From the NCBI GenBank assembly GCA_021295155.1, contig JAJTJC010000033.1, forward strand, positions 1 to 64,000: a DNA stretch of 64,000 bases, read 5' to 3'. This DNA comes from Flavobacteriaceae bacterium D16 (GTDB lineage: Bacteria > Bacteroidota > Bacteroidia > Flavobacteriales > Flavobacteriaceae). This document shows positions 25,720-34,960 of this stretch, one piece after another. Every line of letters begins with the position of its first letter. The stretch's first letter is position 1. The translations under genes and the position numbers were made by a program. The notes under the pieces are model-generated. The model worked only from the letters and a program-made list of their open reading frames with translations, was not told where the DNA came from and searched no databases.

Positions 25720-26730
25720 ATGTACAACTCAAAAATTATCGGTTTGGGGTATTATGTCCCGGACAACGTGGTGACCAATGATGACCTGTCCAAGATTATG
25801 GATACCAGTGACGAGTGGATACAGGAGCGAACCGGAATCAAGGAGAGGCGCCATGTGATAAAAGGGGAGGATACCACCGCTAGTTTAGGGCTAAAAGCAG
25901 CCAAAATGGCCATTGAACGGGCAGGTATTGATAAGAATGATATTGACTTCATCGTTTTTGCTACCCTGAGCCCTGATTATTACTTCCCGGGACCAGGGGT
26001 TATGGTTCAGCGGGACCTCGGCATAAAAACAGTGGGGGCGATTGATATTCGCAACCAGTGTTCCGGATTTGTCTACGGGATATCACTAGCCGATCAGTAC
26101 ATAAAAAGCGGAATGTACAAGAATGTGCTGGTCATTGGATCGGAGGTGCATTCCACAGGATTGGATTTTACAACCAGAGGTCGTGGAGTTTCCGTAATTT
26201 TTGGCGATGGGGCAGGAGCAGCCGTCCTGAGCCGGGAGGAAGATCCTGAGAAAGGTATCCTCTCCACGCACTTACACTCAGAGGGAGAGCATGCCGAAGA
26301 ACTTTCCCTAATCGCACCGGGGATGGGAAAACGCTGGATTTTGGATATTATCAAAGACAACGACCCTGAAGAAACCTCTTATTATCCCTATATGAACGGC
26401 CAATTTGTATTTAAAAATGCAGTGGTTCGTTTCAGTGAGGTGATTATGGAAGGATTGCAAAAGAACAACCTGCAACCAACCGACATCGATTTGTTAATCC
26501 CTCATCAGGCCAATCTCCGTATATCGCAGTTTGTCCAGAGAAAATTCAGGCTATCTGACGATCAGGTCTTTAATAATATTATGAAATATGGAAATACCAC
26601 CGCGGCATCTATTCCTATTGCCCTTACAGAAGCCTGGGAGCAAGGCAAGGTCAAGTCGGGAGATTTAGTGGTATTGGCTGCCTTTGGAAGTGGTTTTACC
26701 TGGGGAAGCGTAATAATCCGATGGTCTTAA
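25720..26730 (+). CDS. 3-oxoacyl-ACP synthase III family protein (FabH-like)
   Basis: A condensing enzyme of 336 residues. The triad is complete: C114 (IRNQCSGF), His in LIPHQANLRIS and Asn in KYGNTTAASIP. The N-terminal signature DEWIQERTGIKERR is also present. It may be a second KAS III rather than the primary FabH, because the housekeeping fabH in Bacteroidota usually sits next to rpmF/plsX, which are not here. It could start branched or unusual acyl chains. The next gene, a PPOX-family protein, is 10 bp downstream. Confidence 0.88.
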   Translation: MYNSKIIGLGYYVPDNVVTNDDLSKIMDTSDEWIQERTGIKERRHVIKGEDTTASLGLKAAKMAIERAGIDKNDIDFIVFATLSPDYYFPGPGVMVQRDLGIKTVGAIDIRNQCSGFVYGISLADQYIKSGMYKNVLVIGSEVHSTGLDFTTRGRGVSVIFGDGAGAAVLSREEDPEKGILSTHLHSEGEHAEELSLIAPGMGKRWILDIIKDNDPEETSYYPYMNGQFVFKNAVVRFSEVIMEGLQKNNLQPTDIDLLIPHQANLRISQFVQRKFRLSDDQVFNNIMKYGNTTAASIPIALTEAWEQGKVKSGDLVVLAAFGSGFTWGSVIIRWS

Positions 26731-26740
26731 ACATTAGTTC

Positions 26741-27292
26741 ATGGGAAAAAAATACCAAAGCCTTACCCCATCTCTTATAGATTTTATAGAGGATCAGCAC
26801 CTGTTTTTTGTTGCAACCGCCATGGCAGAAGGCACAATCAATTTGTCGCCCAAGGGAATGGACGCTTTTCGTGTGATAGATCCTGCTAAAATAATCTGGC
26901 TCAACCTTACCGGTAGTGGCAATGAAACGGCTACGCATTTGCAGCATACCCCCAGAATGACCATTATGTTCTGCGCTTTTGAGGGTAAACCTGTGATATT
27001 AAGGTTATACGGTAAGGCCAAAGTGTTCCATCCCAGAGATGAGGAATACCAACAATACCTTTCCCATTTCCCTGAAACTCCAGGAAGCAGACAGATTATT
27101 GAAATGGAGATCGAGTTGGTTCAAACCTCCTGCGGTATGGCCGTGCCGCTTATGCAATTTCGAGAAGACCGCACACTATTGGTAGATTGGGCTAAAAATA
27201 AAGGGGAATCAGGACTGCAGGAATATTTGAAAAATAAGAACCAGACAAGTCTTGACGGCCATGAAACTGGCATATTTGAAACCAAGAAATAA
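26741..27292 (+). CDS. Pyridoxamine 5'-phosphate oxidase-family flavoprotein
   Basis: A 183-residue split-barrel protein expected to bind FMN or F420-like cofactors. Typical pieces are LFFVATAMAEGTINLSPKG, IIWLNLTGSGNETATHL and NPRMTIMF-like PRMTIMFCAF. The C-terminal part (SCGMAVPLMQF) is seen in the subgroup of general stress-type PPOX proteins. The substrate is unknown. It forms a pair with the KAS III-family gene, ending at a bidirectional terminator. Confidence 0.85.
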   Translation: MGKKYQSLTPSLIDFIEDQHLFFVATAMAEGTINLSPKGMDAFRVIDPAKIIWLNLTGSGNETATHLQHTPRMTIMFCAFEGKPVILRLYGKAKVFHPRDEEYQQYLSHFPETPGSRQIIEMEIELVQTSCGMAVPLMQFREDRTLLVDWAKNKGESGLQEYLKNKNQTSLDGHETGIFETKK

Positions 27293-27324
27293 AAACCCTG
27301 ACAGTCTTTCGATGTCAGGGTTTA
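27293..27324. terminator. Bidirectional terminator between PPOX and TonB-type receptor genes
   Basis: AAACCCTGACA and TGTCAGGGTTT form an 11-bp stem. The minus strand ends in T5, the plus strand in a weaker T3. It is placed between convergent genes. Confidence 0.8.
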
Positions 27325-27383
27325 TGAATTGAACAGAAACACAGAAGTCAACCAACCCACCTTCCGGTATCTGTCAATCCGTA

Positions 27384-29834
27384 TTACAGAATTCCTCCAC
27401 CTCCTTGTTTGGTGTTACTATCTCTTCTTTTTCTCTTCATTGCCCGGTTTTTTCCACTTCCAAATCGATACGAGATCCCCGCAAAAACATTCTGACTTTC
27501 CCAGTTGAATTGGCCAGTTTGAGGATAAGGTTGGCTGCCGTCAAAGGCAAAGCGCATGGTATTGAATACATCGTTGAAATTCAGAGAAAATGTTCCCTTA
27601 CCCTCTGCAAAACTGTAGCGGGCTCCGAGGTTTATAAAATACATGGGTTCCATATCGAACTGTATGGTTTTGTTGGCTCCCCTGTAAAATCCAAATGCTT
27701 GAAAGGTTAGTTTTTTGTTAACCGTAAACATGTTGTTTACTCTGAGGTTCCAGGCCGTATTGTCCACCTCTAAGCTCTGGGTAACAATATCGTCGTCCGT
27801 TGGGTTTGGATCGGTGGTAGTAAGGCTTTCCGTGAGGCCGCGCTGTGTTTGCGAAAACATATCGAAACTCCCGTTGATGCTCCACCATTTTGTTGGACGA
27901 TAATTCGTGGAGATTTCTACTCCATAGGCATTGGTACTATCGAAATTATCAAAGGTCAGGATGATTTTATTCAGGTCCAGACGGTCTATATAAACAGCCC
28001 GGTTAATTTCGTCCTTAATTGAACGATAGAATACACCTGCCGTCAGGCTTCCTTTTTTGAATCTATGTGTATAATTCGTCTCAATGGAATTAGTGAACTG
28101 AGGTACCAGGCTTGGATTCCCAAAGGAGGAAATCAAAGGAGTAGACCATTCGCGAATCGGATTTACCTGGGTAAGACCGGGTCGATCTACGCGCCTGCTC
28201 ACACTTACCTGGAATTGATTTTTTTCACTGGGGGTATAGGTAAGGAATGCCGAGGGATATACCTGGGTATACTCATCTGTAAAAGACCGTACGGCATTGG
28301 TGTCTGCCTTTACTGTAACGTCTTCTACACGTATCCCAATTTGATAGGCCCACTTGTTTCGTTTCTGCCCGAAACTCACGTAGGCCGAGTAGATATCCAT
28401 GCCATAATCGAATTTGGTCCTTGGCGTAGGAACCAGTTGTCCGCTGCTGTTATATGATAAGCCAGTAGAGTTATAATCCACTGCCGTATCAAAGGTTCTT
28501 GATTCCAGTCCAGCCTCGATTTTTGAAATCGAATCAATGGGGTTTACATAATCCAGATTGATAAAGGTTTGTTTTCGCTCTGTATCGACAAAATCTGTAT
28601 AACTCGGGAACAAAGTAGCACCAGTAATCCTGAAATCGGCTACCTCATCACCTTCAAAGCGATTGTGGTCAATTTCGAGTTCCAGGTTATGCCCTTCCTT
28701 TTTAAAATCCAGCTTGTAGTCGAAGTTATATTGCTCACTGTGATTTCCAGAATCACTGATAAAGGTCTGGCTGTTATTTCTTGCCGGGTCATCATAATAG
28801 AACACATCGGTTATTGCGTTTGCCTTCCCATCGTAGTAATTCTGATTGGTAAAGAAGGAGATAGTGTTTTGGTCATTGAGGTAAAAATCAACACCCGCCT
28901 TTATTAGGTGAGATTTATTGTTGTCCAGGATGTCAAAGAATTGCTCAGAATTCTCATCTACCCTGAAGATATTTCCGTCATTGACATATTTTCCAACATT
29001 GTTGCCGTAATTCCCGTAAAAGTTGAATTTTCCATTTCGGTAATTCAGGTCCAGGGAGCTGTTGAACTTAGCTTCAATCCCAACGGTTAATCCGGTATTG
29101 AAGTTCCCGTTAAAGCCAATATTGGCATTTTTATGTAAGACAATATTAATAATCCCGCTCATTCCTTCCGGGTTGTATTTTGCCGAAGGATTGGTGATCA
29201 ATTCTATGGACTTTATTGAGGTGGAAGGAATCTGTCTTAATAATTGCGCTACAGGAACATTAGACAGTTTGCCATCTACCATTACCCGTACATTGGAATT
29301 GCCACGTAGCGTAAGCTGCCCGCTCTGCTGATCCAGGTTAACCGATGGTATGTTGTTCATAATGTCCGATGCTGTTGCCCCGGCAGTGGTAAGGTCCTTT
29401 CCCACATTGACCACCTTTCTGTCAATTCGCTGTTCAATTGTGGTGCGTTCCGCAACTACTTCCACACCGCTGAGTTCCTCGGCCTCCTCCTCCAATATTA
29501 TGGTTCCCAGGGAAAGCTTGCGGTTGGTTTTGGTAATGGTGATTGTAGACTTGTGCGTTTTATATCCGATAAACTGGACTTCAACGTTAAATTCACCTTC
29601 TGGTAACTTTGTAATTTCAAAGTTACCGTCGTCAGTAGTGATCCCTCCTGTTACCGTACTCTGATCTTTGGTAGATTTGATAACAATAGCAGCATAAGCT
29701 ACGGGAGTCTTAAGACTCTTGTCGATAACCTTACCGGAAATGGATCCAATTTTGATATCAGTTGTTAGTGAATCTGTATTTGCTAAAAGGGAAAATTGAG
29801 TGAGTAGGGCTAACAGGCCCAATAGTTTTTTCAT
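27384..29834 (-). CDS. TonB-dependent receptor-like outer-membrane barrel protein
   Basis: An 816-residue outer-membrane protein. After the signal peptide (SLLAN) comes a carboxypeptidase-like regulatory domain (GSISGKVIDKSLKTPVAYA, about 30-120), then a plug domain (ASDIMNNIPSVNLDQQSGQL, LRGNSNVRVMVDGK) and a C-terminal OMP beta-barrel (FSLNFNDVFN, FAGISYRF). This matches the outer-membrane beta-barrel family (OMP_b-brl_3) in which no SusD partner is encoded next door. The substrate is unknown. The protein ends in an Arg/Lys and Gly-rich tail, RKRRDSNTKQGGGG, unusual for a barrel, whose last strand normally ends the chain. Confidence 0.92.
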   Translation of the reverse strand: MKKLLGLLALLTQFSLLANTDSLTTDIKIGSISGKVIDKSLKTPVAYAAIVIKSTKDQSTVTGGITTDDGNFEITKLPEGEFNVEVQFIGYKTHKSTITITKTNRKLSLGTIILEEEAEELSGVEVVAERTTIEQRIDRKVVNVGKDLTTAGATASDIMNNIPSVNLDQQSGQLTLRGNSNVRVMVDGKLSNVPVAQLLRQIPSTSIKSIELITNPSAKYNPEGMSGIINIVLHKNANIGFNGNFNTGLTVGIEAKFNSSLDLNYRNGKFNFYGNYGNNVGKYVNDGNIFRVDENSEQFFDILDNNKSHLIKAGVDFYLNDQNTISFFTNQNYYDGKANAITDVFYYDDPARNNSQTFISDSGNHSEQYNFDYKLDFKKEGHNLELEIDHNRFEGDEVADFRITGATLFPSYTDFVDTERKQTFINLDYVNPIDSISKIEAGLESRTFDTAVDYNSTGLSYNSSGQLVPTPRTKFDYGMDIYSAYVSFGQKRNKWAYQIGIRVEDVTVKADTNAVRSFTDEYTQVYPSAFLTYTPSEKNQFQVSVSRRVDRPGLTQVNPIREWSTPLISSFGNPSLVPQFTNSIETNYTHRFKKGSLTAGVFYRSIKDEINRAVYIDRLDLNKIILTFDNFDSTNAYGVEISTNYRPTKWWSINGSFDMFSQTQRGLTESLTTTDPNPTDDDIVTQSLEVDNTAWNLRVNNMFTVNKKLTFQAFGFYRGANKTIQFDMEPMYFINLGARYSFAEGKGTFSLNFNDVFNTMRFAFDGSQPYPQTGQFNWESQNVFAGISYRFGSGKNRAMKRKRRDSNTKQGGGGIL

Positions 29835-29997
29835 GGTTGATCGTTTTTTGATGATGATGATTGATGATATCTAATTGACGACGAACCTCAATATATGTTA
29901 CAACTAACACGTATATTTCTATGACAGTTTATTTGTAAAAAGTCAATTGAAGCACCAAAAAATAAGGCAGGAGATGGAATTGAGAATAGAAAAGAAA

Positions 29998-30020
29998 ACC
30001 CCGGCGTAAAAGCCGGGGTT
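29998..30020 (-). terminator. Orphan terminator hairpin upstream of the TonB-type receptor
   Basis: AACCCCGGC GTAAAA GCCGGGGTT is a perfect 9-bp GC-rich stem; the minus strand continues in T-rich sequence. Confidence 0.7.
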
Positions 30021-30089
30021 ACTCATTGATAAGCTATACTAAACACTAACCATTAACTATAAAATTACAGCCCTATCAATGACAATAAG

Positions 30090-30097
30090 TACCTTTG
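30090..30097 (+). promoter_or_regulatory. -7 promoter box (TACCTTTG) for the CoA-binding gene
   Basis: TACCTTTG matches the consensus and gives a leader of about 68 nt before the GTG start. Confidence 0.5.
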
Positions 30098-30170
30098 TAT
30101 ATTATCAATAGACGGTTAACAAAAGGATTCGTTACAGTAATTAACAATCTTTAACAGCCAACATACAATT

Positions 30171-30530
30171 GTGAAAAGAACTTTGGTATTTGGGGCTTCG
30201 CTTAAACCCAATCGTTATAGCTATTACGCCATTGAGCGTCTTGTTGCCAGTGGCATTGAAACCCGGGCTTTTGGTATCAGGGAGGGACAGGTCTCCGGTG
30301 TTCAGGTTAACAATACACTGGACGGATTAGAAGGTATCCATACGGTTACACTTTACCTGAACCCTTCAAGGCAGCAGGAGTATTACAAAGCTATTCTGGC
30401 CCTTAAACCTCAACGCGTAATCTTCAATCCCGGTACGGAGAATAGTGAATTTGCCCGGATGCTCGAAGCTAAAGGTGTCGCCGCTGAAAATTCCTGTACT
30501 CTTGTGTTACTGGCTACAAATCAGTATTAG
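30171..30530 (+). CDS. CoA-binding (YccU-like) protein
   Basis: A 119-residue Rossmann-fold protein related to the CoA-binding domain of succinyl-CoA synthetase. Seen are [16 protein letters not shown] at the N-terminus (nucleotide loop), [16 protein letters not shown] and [13 protein letters not shown]. The role of these stand-alone proteins is not established. The start is GTG. The coding end overlaps the end of the convergent symporter gene by 17 bp. Confidence 0.87.
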   Translation: MKRTLVFGASLKPNRYSYYAIERLVASGIETRAFGIREGQVSGVQVNNTLDGLEGIHTVTLYLNPSRQQEYYKAILALKPQRVIFNPGTENSEFARMLEAKGVAAENSCTLVLLATNQY

Positions 30531-31995
30531 TCTTGTCTTTCGGTTTACGAATCAGATAAAGGCCAATAAAGGTGATCAAGCCATTTATGGGAAGAAGTTC
30601 GTACCCTACCATATAGCCTCCAAGGTAATCTGCCGGCAGGTTTGCAAGGGCAATAATACTCAACACGGATACCAATGCCACCGCCCAGACATAGTTGTCC
30701 TTTACCTGATACCTGGTGAAAATACCAAACGAGAACAGGCCTAGCAAGGGACCATAGGTATAGGTGGCCACGGTAAGCAAGCCATCAATCACATTTCGGT
30801 CCAGGATATATTTGAAGATAATAACAACCACTATCAGCAGGCCGCTCATCCAGATATGTGTGCGTTTTCGGATCCTTTTTTGAGAGGCTTCGGGTTTCTT
30901 ACCGATGTTTAGGAAATCAATACAAAAAGAAGTGGTCAAAGAGGTCAGGGCACTGTCTGCACTACTGTAAGCAGCTGCAATAAGGCCCAGAACAAAAGTA
31001 ATTCCAACGGTTAGACCCAGTCCACTGTTAAGAGCAATCTCTGGAAATAACAAATCGGACTTGGGCGCCCCGTCCATTAGGGGTGTGGCAATGTTGAATT
31101 TATTGGCATAAATAAAGAGGAGAGCTCCCAGCAGGAGAAAAATGAAATTAACCACTATCAGGACTACACTAAAGGACACCATATTGGTTTGTGCCTCCTT
31201 CAGGTTACGACAAGTAAGGTTTTTTTGCATCATATCCTGATCCAGCCCTGTCATGCATATGGTAATGAACATCCCCCCTAGAAATGACTTAAAAAAATGA
31301 TTTTTGGTAAAGAAATCATCGGTAAATAAAATCTGATTGTAGGCTTGGAGTTCTTCTGACTGCAAAAATTCAGAAAAGCTCCAGTTTAGCTCCTGATTGA
31401 TGAAGTAGATAGACAAACACACGGACAAGAGCATAAAAAGGGTTTGCAGGGTGTCTGTCCACACAATTGTCTTTATACCACCCCGGAAGGTGTACACCCA
31501 AATGAGGAGTATGGATAAAACAACGGTTAATTCAAATGGTATATTCCAGGAATCAAAAACAAACTGCTGTAAGACAATGGCAACCAGGAATAAACGAAAT
31601 GACGCTCCTAAAACCCGGGAGACAAAAAAGGAGAGTGCACCAATTTTATAGCTCACCTGCCCAAATCGGCCCAGCAAGTATTCATATATGGAAGTAACAT
31701 TCAGTCTGTAGTAAAGAGGCAGGAGAATAAAGGCGATCACAAAATATCCGGCCAGATAGCCAAAAACTACCTGCATATAGCTGAACTCAGAGCTTTCAAC
31801 CCAACCCGGTACGGAAATAAAGGTTACCCCGGAGAGCGACGCACCAATCATTCCAAATGCCACCAGATACCAGGGAGACTGCTTTCCTGCCTTAAAAAAG
31901 TCAGTGTTGGAATCATTCTTTCCAGTGAAGTAAGAGATCAGCAAGAGCAATACAAAATAGCCGCCAATAAGCAGCAGAATATGCGAGCCTGTCAT
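30514..31995 (-). CDS. Sodium:solute symporter (SSS family)
   Basis: A 493-residue secondary transporter with about 13 membrane segments. The first helices and [39 protein letters not shown] and the later [17 protein letters not shown] sodium-site motif (TM8-like) define the family. It resembles the Bacteroidota SSS group annotated as sialic acid or sugar symporters; the substrate cannot be told. The start at 31995 opens the first membrane helix; the frame extends to 32052, into the recR promoter. Confidence 0.9.
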   Translation of the reverse strand: MTGSHILLLIGGYFVLLLLISYFTGKNDSNTDFFKAGKQSPWYLVAFGMIGASLSGVTFISVPGWVESSEFSYMQVVFGYLAGYFVIAFILLPLYYRLNVTSIYEYLLGRFGQVSYKIGALSFFVSRVLGASFRLFLVAIVLQQFVFDSWNIPFELTVVLSILLIWVYTFRGGIKTIVWTDTLQTLFMLLSVCLSIYFINQELNWSFSEFLQSEELQAYNQILFTDDFFTKNHFFKSFLGGMFITICMTGLDQDMMQKNLTCRNLKEAQTNMVSFSVVLIVVNFIFLLLGALLFIYANKFNIATPLMDGAPKSDLLFPEIALNSGLGLTVGITFVLGLIAAAYSSADSALTSLTTSFCIDFLNIGKKPEASQKRIRKRTHIWMSGLLIVVVIIFKYILDRNVIDGLLTVATYTYGPLLGLFSFGIFTRYQVKDNYVWAVALVSVLSIIALANLPADYLGGYMVGYELLPINGLITFIGLYLIRKPKDKTNTDL

Positions 31996-32040
31996 AGAAA
32001 GAAATTTCCTTGCCAAAGTACAAAAACTTAAAACATTACG

Positions 32041-32048
32041 TAATTTTG
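32041..32048 (+). promoter_or_regulatory. -7 promoter box (TAATTTTG) for recR
   Basis: TAATTTTG ends 5 nt before the ATG of recR (6 nt from G to A), so a leaderless mRNA is predicted. Confidence 0.55.
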
Positions 32049-32053
32049 CCAAT

Positions 32054-32674
32054 ATGGAATTTTCGTCTAAACTCCTTGAAAACGCCGTGTATGAAATGTC
32101 TCAGCTACCCGGTATTGGCAAAAGGACGGCGCTGCGACTGGTATTGCACCTGCTCAAACAGCCGGAGACCCAAACCACCCAACTGAGCAAGGCACTAACG
32201 GACCTCCGCGAAGACATCTGTTTTTGTGCCAGTTGCCATAATATTTCTGATAGGGAACTTTGTGAGATCTGTGCCAATCCCAAGCGAGATGATACCACAA
32301 TTTGCGTAGTGGAAGACATTCGCGACGTAATGGCAATCGAAAATACGGGGCAATTCACTGGTCATTACCATGTGTTGGGGGGTAAAATATCTCCAATGGA
32401 AGGGGTAGGGCCACAGGACCTGACCATATCACAATTGGTGACGAAGGTAAAAGCGGGGAAGGTAAAGGAACTCATATTTGCGCTAAGTGCAACTATGGAG
32501 GGTGATACCACCAACTTCTATATCTTCAAACAGTTGCGGGGAACAGAAGTTAAAACTTCTACCATAGCTAGGGGAATTCCAGTAGGCGATGAACTGGAAT
32601 ATGCAGACGAGGTTACCCTTGGCAGGAGTATTATCAATCGGATTCCTTTTGAAGGATCCCTAAGGATTTCGTAA
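32054..32674 (+). CDS. recR: Recombination mediator protein RecR
   Basis: Loads RecA at gaps together with RecO and RecF. At 206 residues it has the helix-hairpin-helix [12 protein letters not shown], the four-cysteine zinc finger [18 protein letters not shown], the Toprim domain ([30 protein letters not shown]) and the C-terminal Walker-like [19 protein letters not shown]. All parts are intact. Its ATG lies directly after the -7 box. dnaX, its partner in many bacteria, is not adjacent. Confidence 0.97.
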   Translation: MEFSSKLLENAVYEMSQLPGIGKRTALRLVLHLLKQPETQTTQLSKALTDLREDICFCASCHNISDRELCEICANPKRDDTTICVVEDIRDVMAIENTGQFTGHYHVLGGKISPMEGVGPQDLTISQLVTKVKAGKVKELIFALSATMEGDTTNFYIFKQLRGTEVKTSTIARGIPVGDELEYADEVTLGRSIINRIPFEGSLRIS

Positions 32675-32717
32675 CAGCAGATTTACAATAAGTGTAATAA
32701 AAAAGATGATTTTTTAT

Positions 32718-32725
32718 TAATTTTG
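32718..32725 (+). promoter_or_regulatory. -7 promoter box (TAATTTTG) for the acyltransferase E2 gene
   Basis: TAATTTTG lies 37 nt before the ATG; the leader contains AAGGAGG about 20 nt before the start, too far for classic SD use. Confidence 0.45.
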
Positions 32726-32762
32726 CAACCCGAACCAATAAGGAGGCCATAAAAATATCAAT

Positions 32763-34106
32763 ATGTCAAAATTTGAGCTGAAGTTGCCACAAATGGGAGA
32801 AAGTGTTGCGGAAGCAACCTTAACCTCCTGGTTGAAGGAAGTTGGTGATACTATTGAACTGGATGAGGCGGTTTTTGAAATTGCCACGGATAAGGTAGAT
32901 TCTGAAGTCCCCAGTGAGGTAGAAGGGGTATTGGTTGAGAAAAGGTTTGATGTTGATGATGTAATCAAGGTGGGTGAAATCGTGGCGGTAATTCAACTGG
33001 ACGGCGAAGCTCCGGTAGAGGAAGCGCCCGCATCCGTTGAAACCATGGAACCAGAACCTGTTCCGGAAGCGGTAACTACCATTGAGCATGAAGTACAGTC
33101 AGTACAGGAAACTGTGGCGGCTCCGGTGGCTGATTTCAGCCAGTCTGAGCGGTTCTACTCACCCCTGGTGAAAAATATTGCCAGTAAAGAGGGTATAAGC
33201 CTCGATGAGCTGGATGCTATTTCAGGAAGTGGGCTGGAAGGCCGGGTTACTAAAAACGATATTTTAGATTATATAGCTGCTAGAAAAGGACCGGCTGTGG
33301 TTCAACAGTCGGAGGAGCCCGTAACGGCTCCCGTTCCTGAACCCAAAGTTACTACCACCCCTGCACCTCAAACAGCGGCTCCCGTAAAAGCAAGTGCTGA
33401 GGATGAGGTAATCCCCATGACACGAATGGGTAAACTAATCGCCCAGCATATGACAGAGAGTGTTTCCACTTCGGCTCATGTGCAAAGCTTTATTGAAGTG
33501 GACGTAACCAACCTTGTGGAGTGGAGAAACAAGATGAAGGGAACTTTCCAGCAAAGGGAGGGGGAGAAACTTACTTTTACACCCATTTTCATGGAAGCGG
33601 TTGCCAAGGCGCTCAAGAATTATCCCATGTTGAACATTTCGGTACAGGGAGATACGGTAATTAAAAAGAAAAATATCAATATAGGAATGGCAGCAGCTCT
33701 TGCTGATGGCAATCTGATAGTGCCGGTAATTAAAAATGCAGACCAGCTAAATCTGGTAGGTATGGCCAAGGTGGTAAATGATCTTGCAGCCCGTGCACGG
33801 AATAACGAATTAAAACCTGATGAGATTCAGGGCGGGACCTATACGGTAACCAATGTAGGTACTTTTGGCAGTGTATTTGGCACGCCTATTATCAATCAAC
33901 CCCAGGTGGGTATACTCGCCCTTGGTGCTATTCGCAAGGTTCCTTCGGTGATCGAAACCCCTGAAGGCGACTTTATCGGCATTCGAAGTAAGATGTTTCT
34001 GTCTCATAGTTACGATCACAGGGTGGTTAATGGTGCCCTGGGCGGATCATTCATAAAAGCAGTTGCAGACTACCTGGAATCCTGGGATATGGACCGGGAA
34101 ATCTAA
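32763..34106 (+). CDS. Dihydrolipoamide acyltransferase (E2) of a 2-oxoacid dehydrogenase complex
   Basis: Transfers acyl groups between lipoate and CoA. The domain order is a lipoyl domain (1-77) with the lipoylated Lys in EIATDKVDSEVPS, a Pro/Glu/Ala-rich linker, an E3-binding domain (SPLVKNIASKEGISLDEL, ~138-175), a second linker, and the catalytic domain (210-447). The sequence fits the branched-chain 2-oxoacid or 2-oxoglutarate type rather than pyruvate. The active-site motif reads HSYDHRVVNG, where nearly all E2s have HRxxDG. No E1 or E3 gene lies nearby. Confidence 0.92.
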   Translation: MSKFELKLPQMGESVAEATLTSWLKEVGDTIELDEAVFEIATDKVDSEVPSEVEGVLVEKRFDVDDVIKVGEIVAVIQLDGEAPVEEAPASVETMEPEPVPEAVTTIEHEVQSVQETVAAPVADFSQSERFYSPLVKNIASKEGISLDELDAISGSGLEGRVTKNDILDYIAARKGPAVVQQSEEPVTAPVPEPKVTTTPAPQTAAPVKASAEDEVIPMTRMGKLIAQHMTESVSTSAHVQSFIEVDVTNLVEWRNKMKGTFQQREGEKLTFTPIFMEAVAKALKNYPMLNISVQGDTVIKKKNINIGMAAALADGNLIVPVIKNADQLNLVGMAKVVNDLAARARNNELKPDEIQGGTYTVTNVGTFGSVFGTPIINQPQVGILALGAIRKVPSVIETPEGDFIGIRSKMFLSHSYDHRVVNGALGGSFIKAVADYLESWDMDREI

Positions 34107-34141
34107 GGACCCAATCTGCCTTCGGAATGCAGGTAAAAACT

Positions 34142-34149
34142 TATTTTTG
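34142..34149 (+). promoter_or_regulatory. -7 promoter box (TATTTTTG) for the exonuclease operon
   Basis: TATTTTTG, 14 nt before the ATG at 34164. Confidence 0.5.
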
Positions 34150-34163
34150 ACTAAACCAAGTAC

Positions 34164-34940
34164 ATGGAATTAAAGCTCAACAAACCCCTTTGTTTTTTCG
34201 ATCTGGAAACCACTGGGACCAATGTGGTCAGCGACCGGATTGTTGAAATTGCCATTCTCAAGATTTACCCGAATGGAAATAAGGAGAGCAAAACCTGGCT
34301 GGTGAATCCGGAAATGAAAATACCCCATGAGGCTTCGGCTATTCATGGAATTACCGATGAAAGAGTTGCCGCTGAGCCCACTTTTAAAGAACTTTCCCAT
34401 TCTGTCTGGAATATGATCAAGGACAGTGATTTGGCAGGATTCAACTCAGATCGTTTCGACATACCATTGCTAGCAGAAGAAATGCTAAGGGTGGGAATTG
34501 AGTTCGACTTAAAAAACAGGACTACCGTTGATGTACAGGCCATTTTTCACAAGATGGAACAGCGGACACTGTCTGCTGCATATCGTTTTTATTGCGATAA
34601 GGATTTGAATGACGCCCATAGTGCCGAGGCTGACACCAACGCTACTTATGAAGTGCTGCTTGCCCAGATTGAAAAATATCCGGAATTGGAAAATGACGTA
34701 AAGAATCTCTCGGAGTTTTCACACCGGAAAAATGCCGTGGATTTAGCCGGCTTCATTATTCTGGACGAGGATGGGGATGAGGCTTTTTCGTTTGGCAAGC
34801 ACAAGGGTCGGAAAGTACTCGATGTTCTGGAAACGGAACCGGGATACTTTGGATGGATTCTCAATGCAGACTTCCCGCGCTATACCAAAAAAGTGCTCAC
34901 ACAGATCAAACTGAGTCGCCTTAACAACAAATTAGGCTAA
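34164..34940 (+). CDS. DnaQ-type 3'-5' exonuclease with ExoX-like C-terminal domain
   Basis: A 258-residue DEDDh exonuclease. Motif I is FFDLETTG, motif II GFNSDRFDIPLL, and motif III AHSAEADTNATYEVLLA. The C-terminal ~60 residues (FSFGKHKGRKVLDVLETE, PGYFGWILNADFP) match the small domain of exodeoxyribonuclease X. It therefore probably acts in mismatch repair or end trimming rather than as the polymerase III epsilon subunit. It leads a run of four + genes (FAH, Hpt, cinA) with a 20-bp gap to the next. Confidence 0.9.
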   Translation: MELKLNKPLCFFDLETTGTNVVSDRIVEIAILKIYPNGNKESKTWLVNPEMKIPHEASAIHGITDERVAAEPTFKELSHSVWNMIKDSDLAGFNSDRFDIPLLAEEMLRVGIEFDLKNRTTVDVQAIFHKMEQRTLSAAYRFYCDKDLNDAHSAEADTNATYEVLLAQIEKYPELENDVKNLSEFSHRKNAVDLAGFIILDEDGDEAFSFGKHKGRKVLDVLETEPGYFGWILNADFPRYTKKVLTQIKLSRLNNKLG

Positions 34941-34960
34941 ATTTTTAGGTTTTCAGAGTT

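Larger units (their letters stand above)
29990..30114 (-). ncRNA. Candidate structured RNA ending in an orphan terminator
   Basis: Read on the minus strand, CATTGATA and TATCAATG can close a ~43-nt loop, and 3 nt later AACCCCGGC/GCCGGGGTT forms a 9-bp terminator hairpin followed by TTTTCTTTT. A near-match promoter box (TCCTTTTG, minus) lies at 30120-30127. No gene ends here, so a ~120-nt RNA is inferred. It could equally be an attenuated leader for the receptor gene. Confidence 0.35.
29835..30170. other. 336-bp divergent intergenic region with a possible small RNA
   Basis: The region between the TonB-type receptor (-) and the CoA-binding protein (+). It holds a GC-rich hairpin at 29998-30020, a pair of complementary 8-mers at about 30024-30031 and 30074-30081, and a TACCTTTG box at 30090. 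No convincing protein gene lies within it. Confidence 0.65.

Noticed and set aside
28065-29664. Several + strand frames of 60-130 codons opposite the TonB-type receptor
   Set aside because: They are complementary shadows of a well-supported barrel gene, with no family resemblance.
32744-32750. AAGGAGG upstream of the E2 gene as a Shine-Dalgarno site
   Set aside because: It lies roughly 20 nt before the ATG, beyond the usual 5-10 nt spacing.
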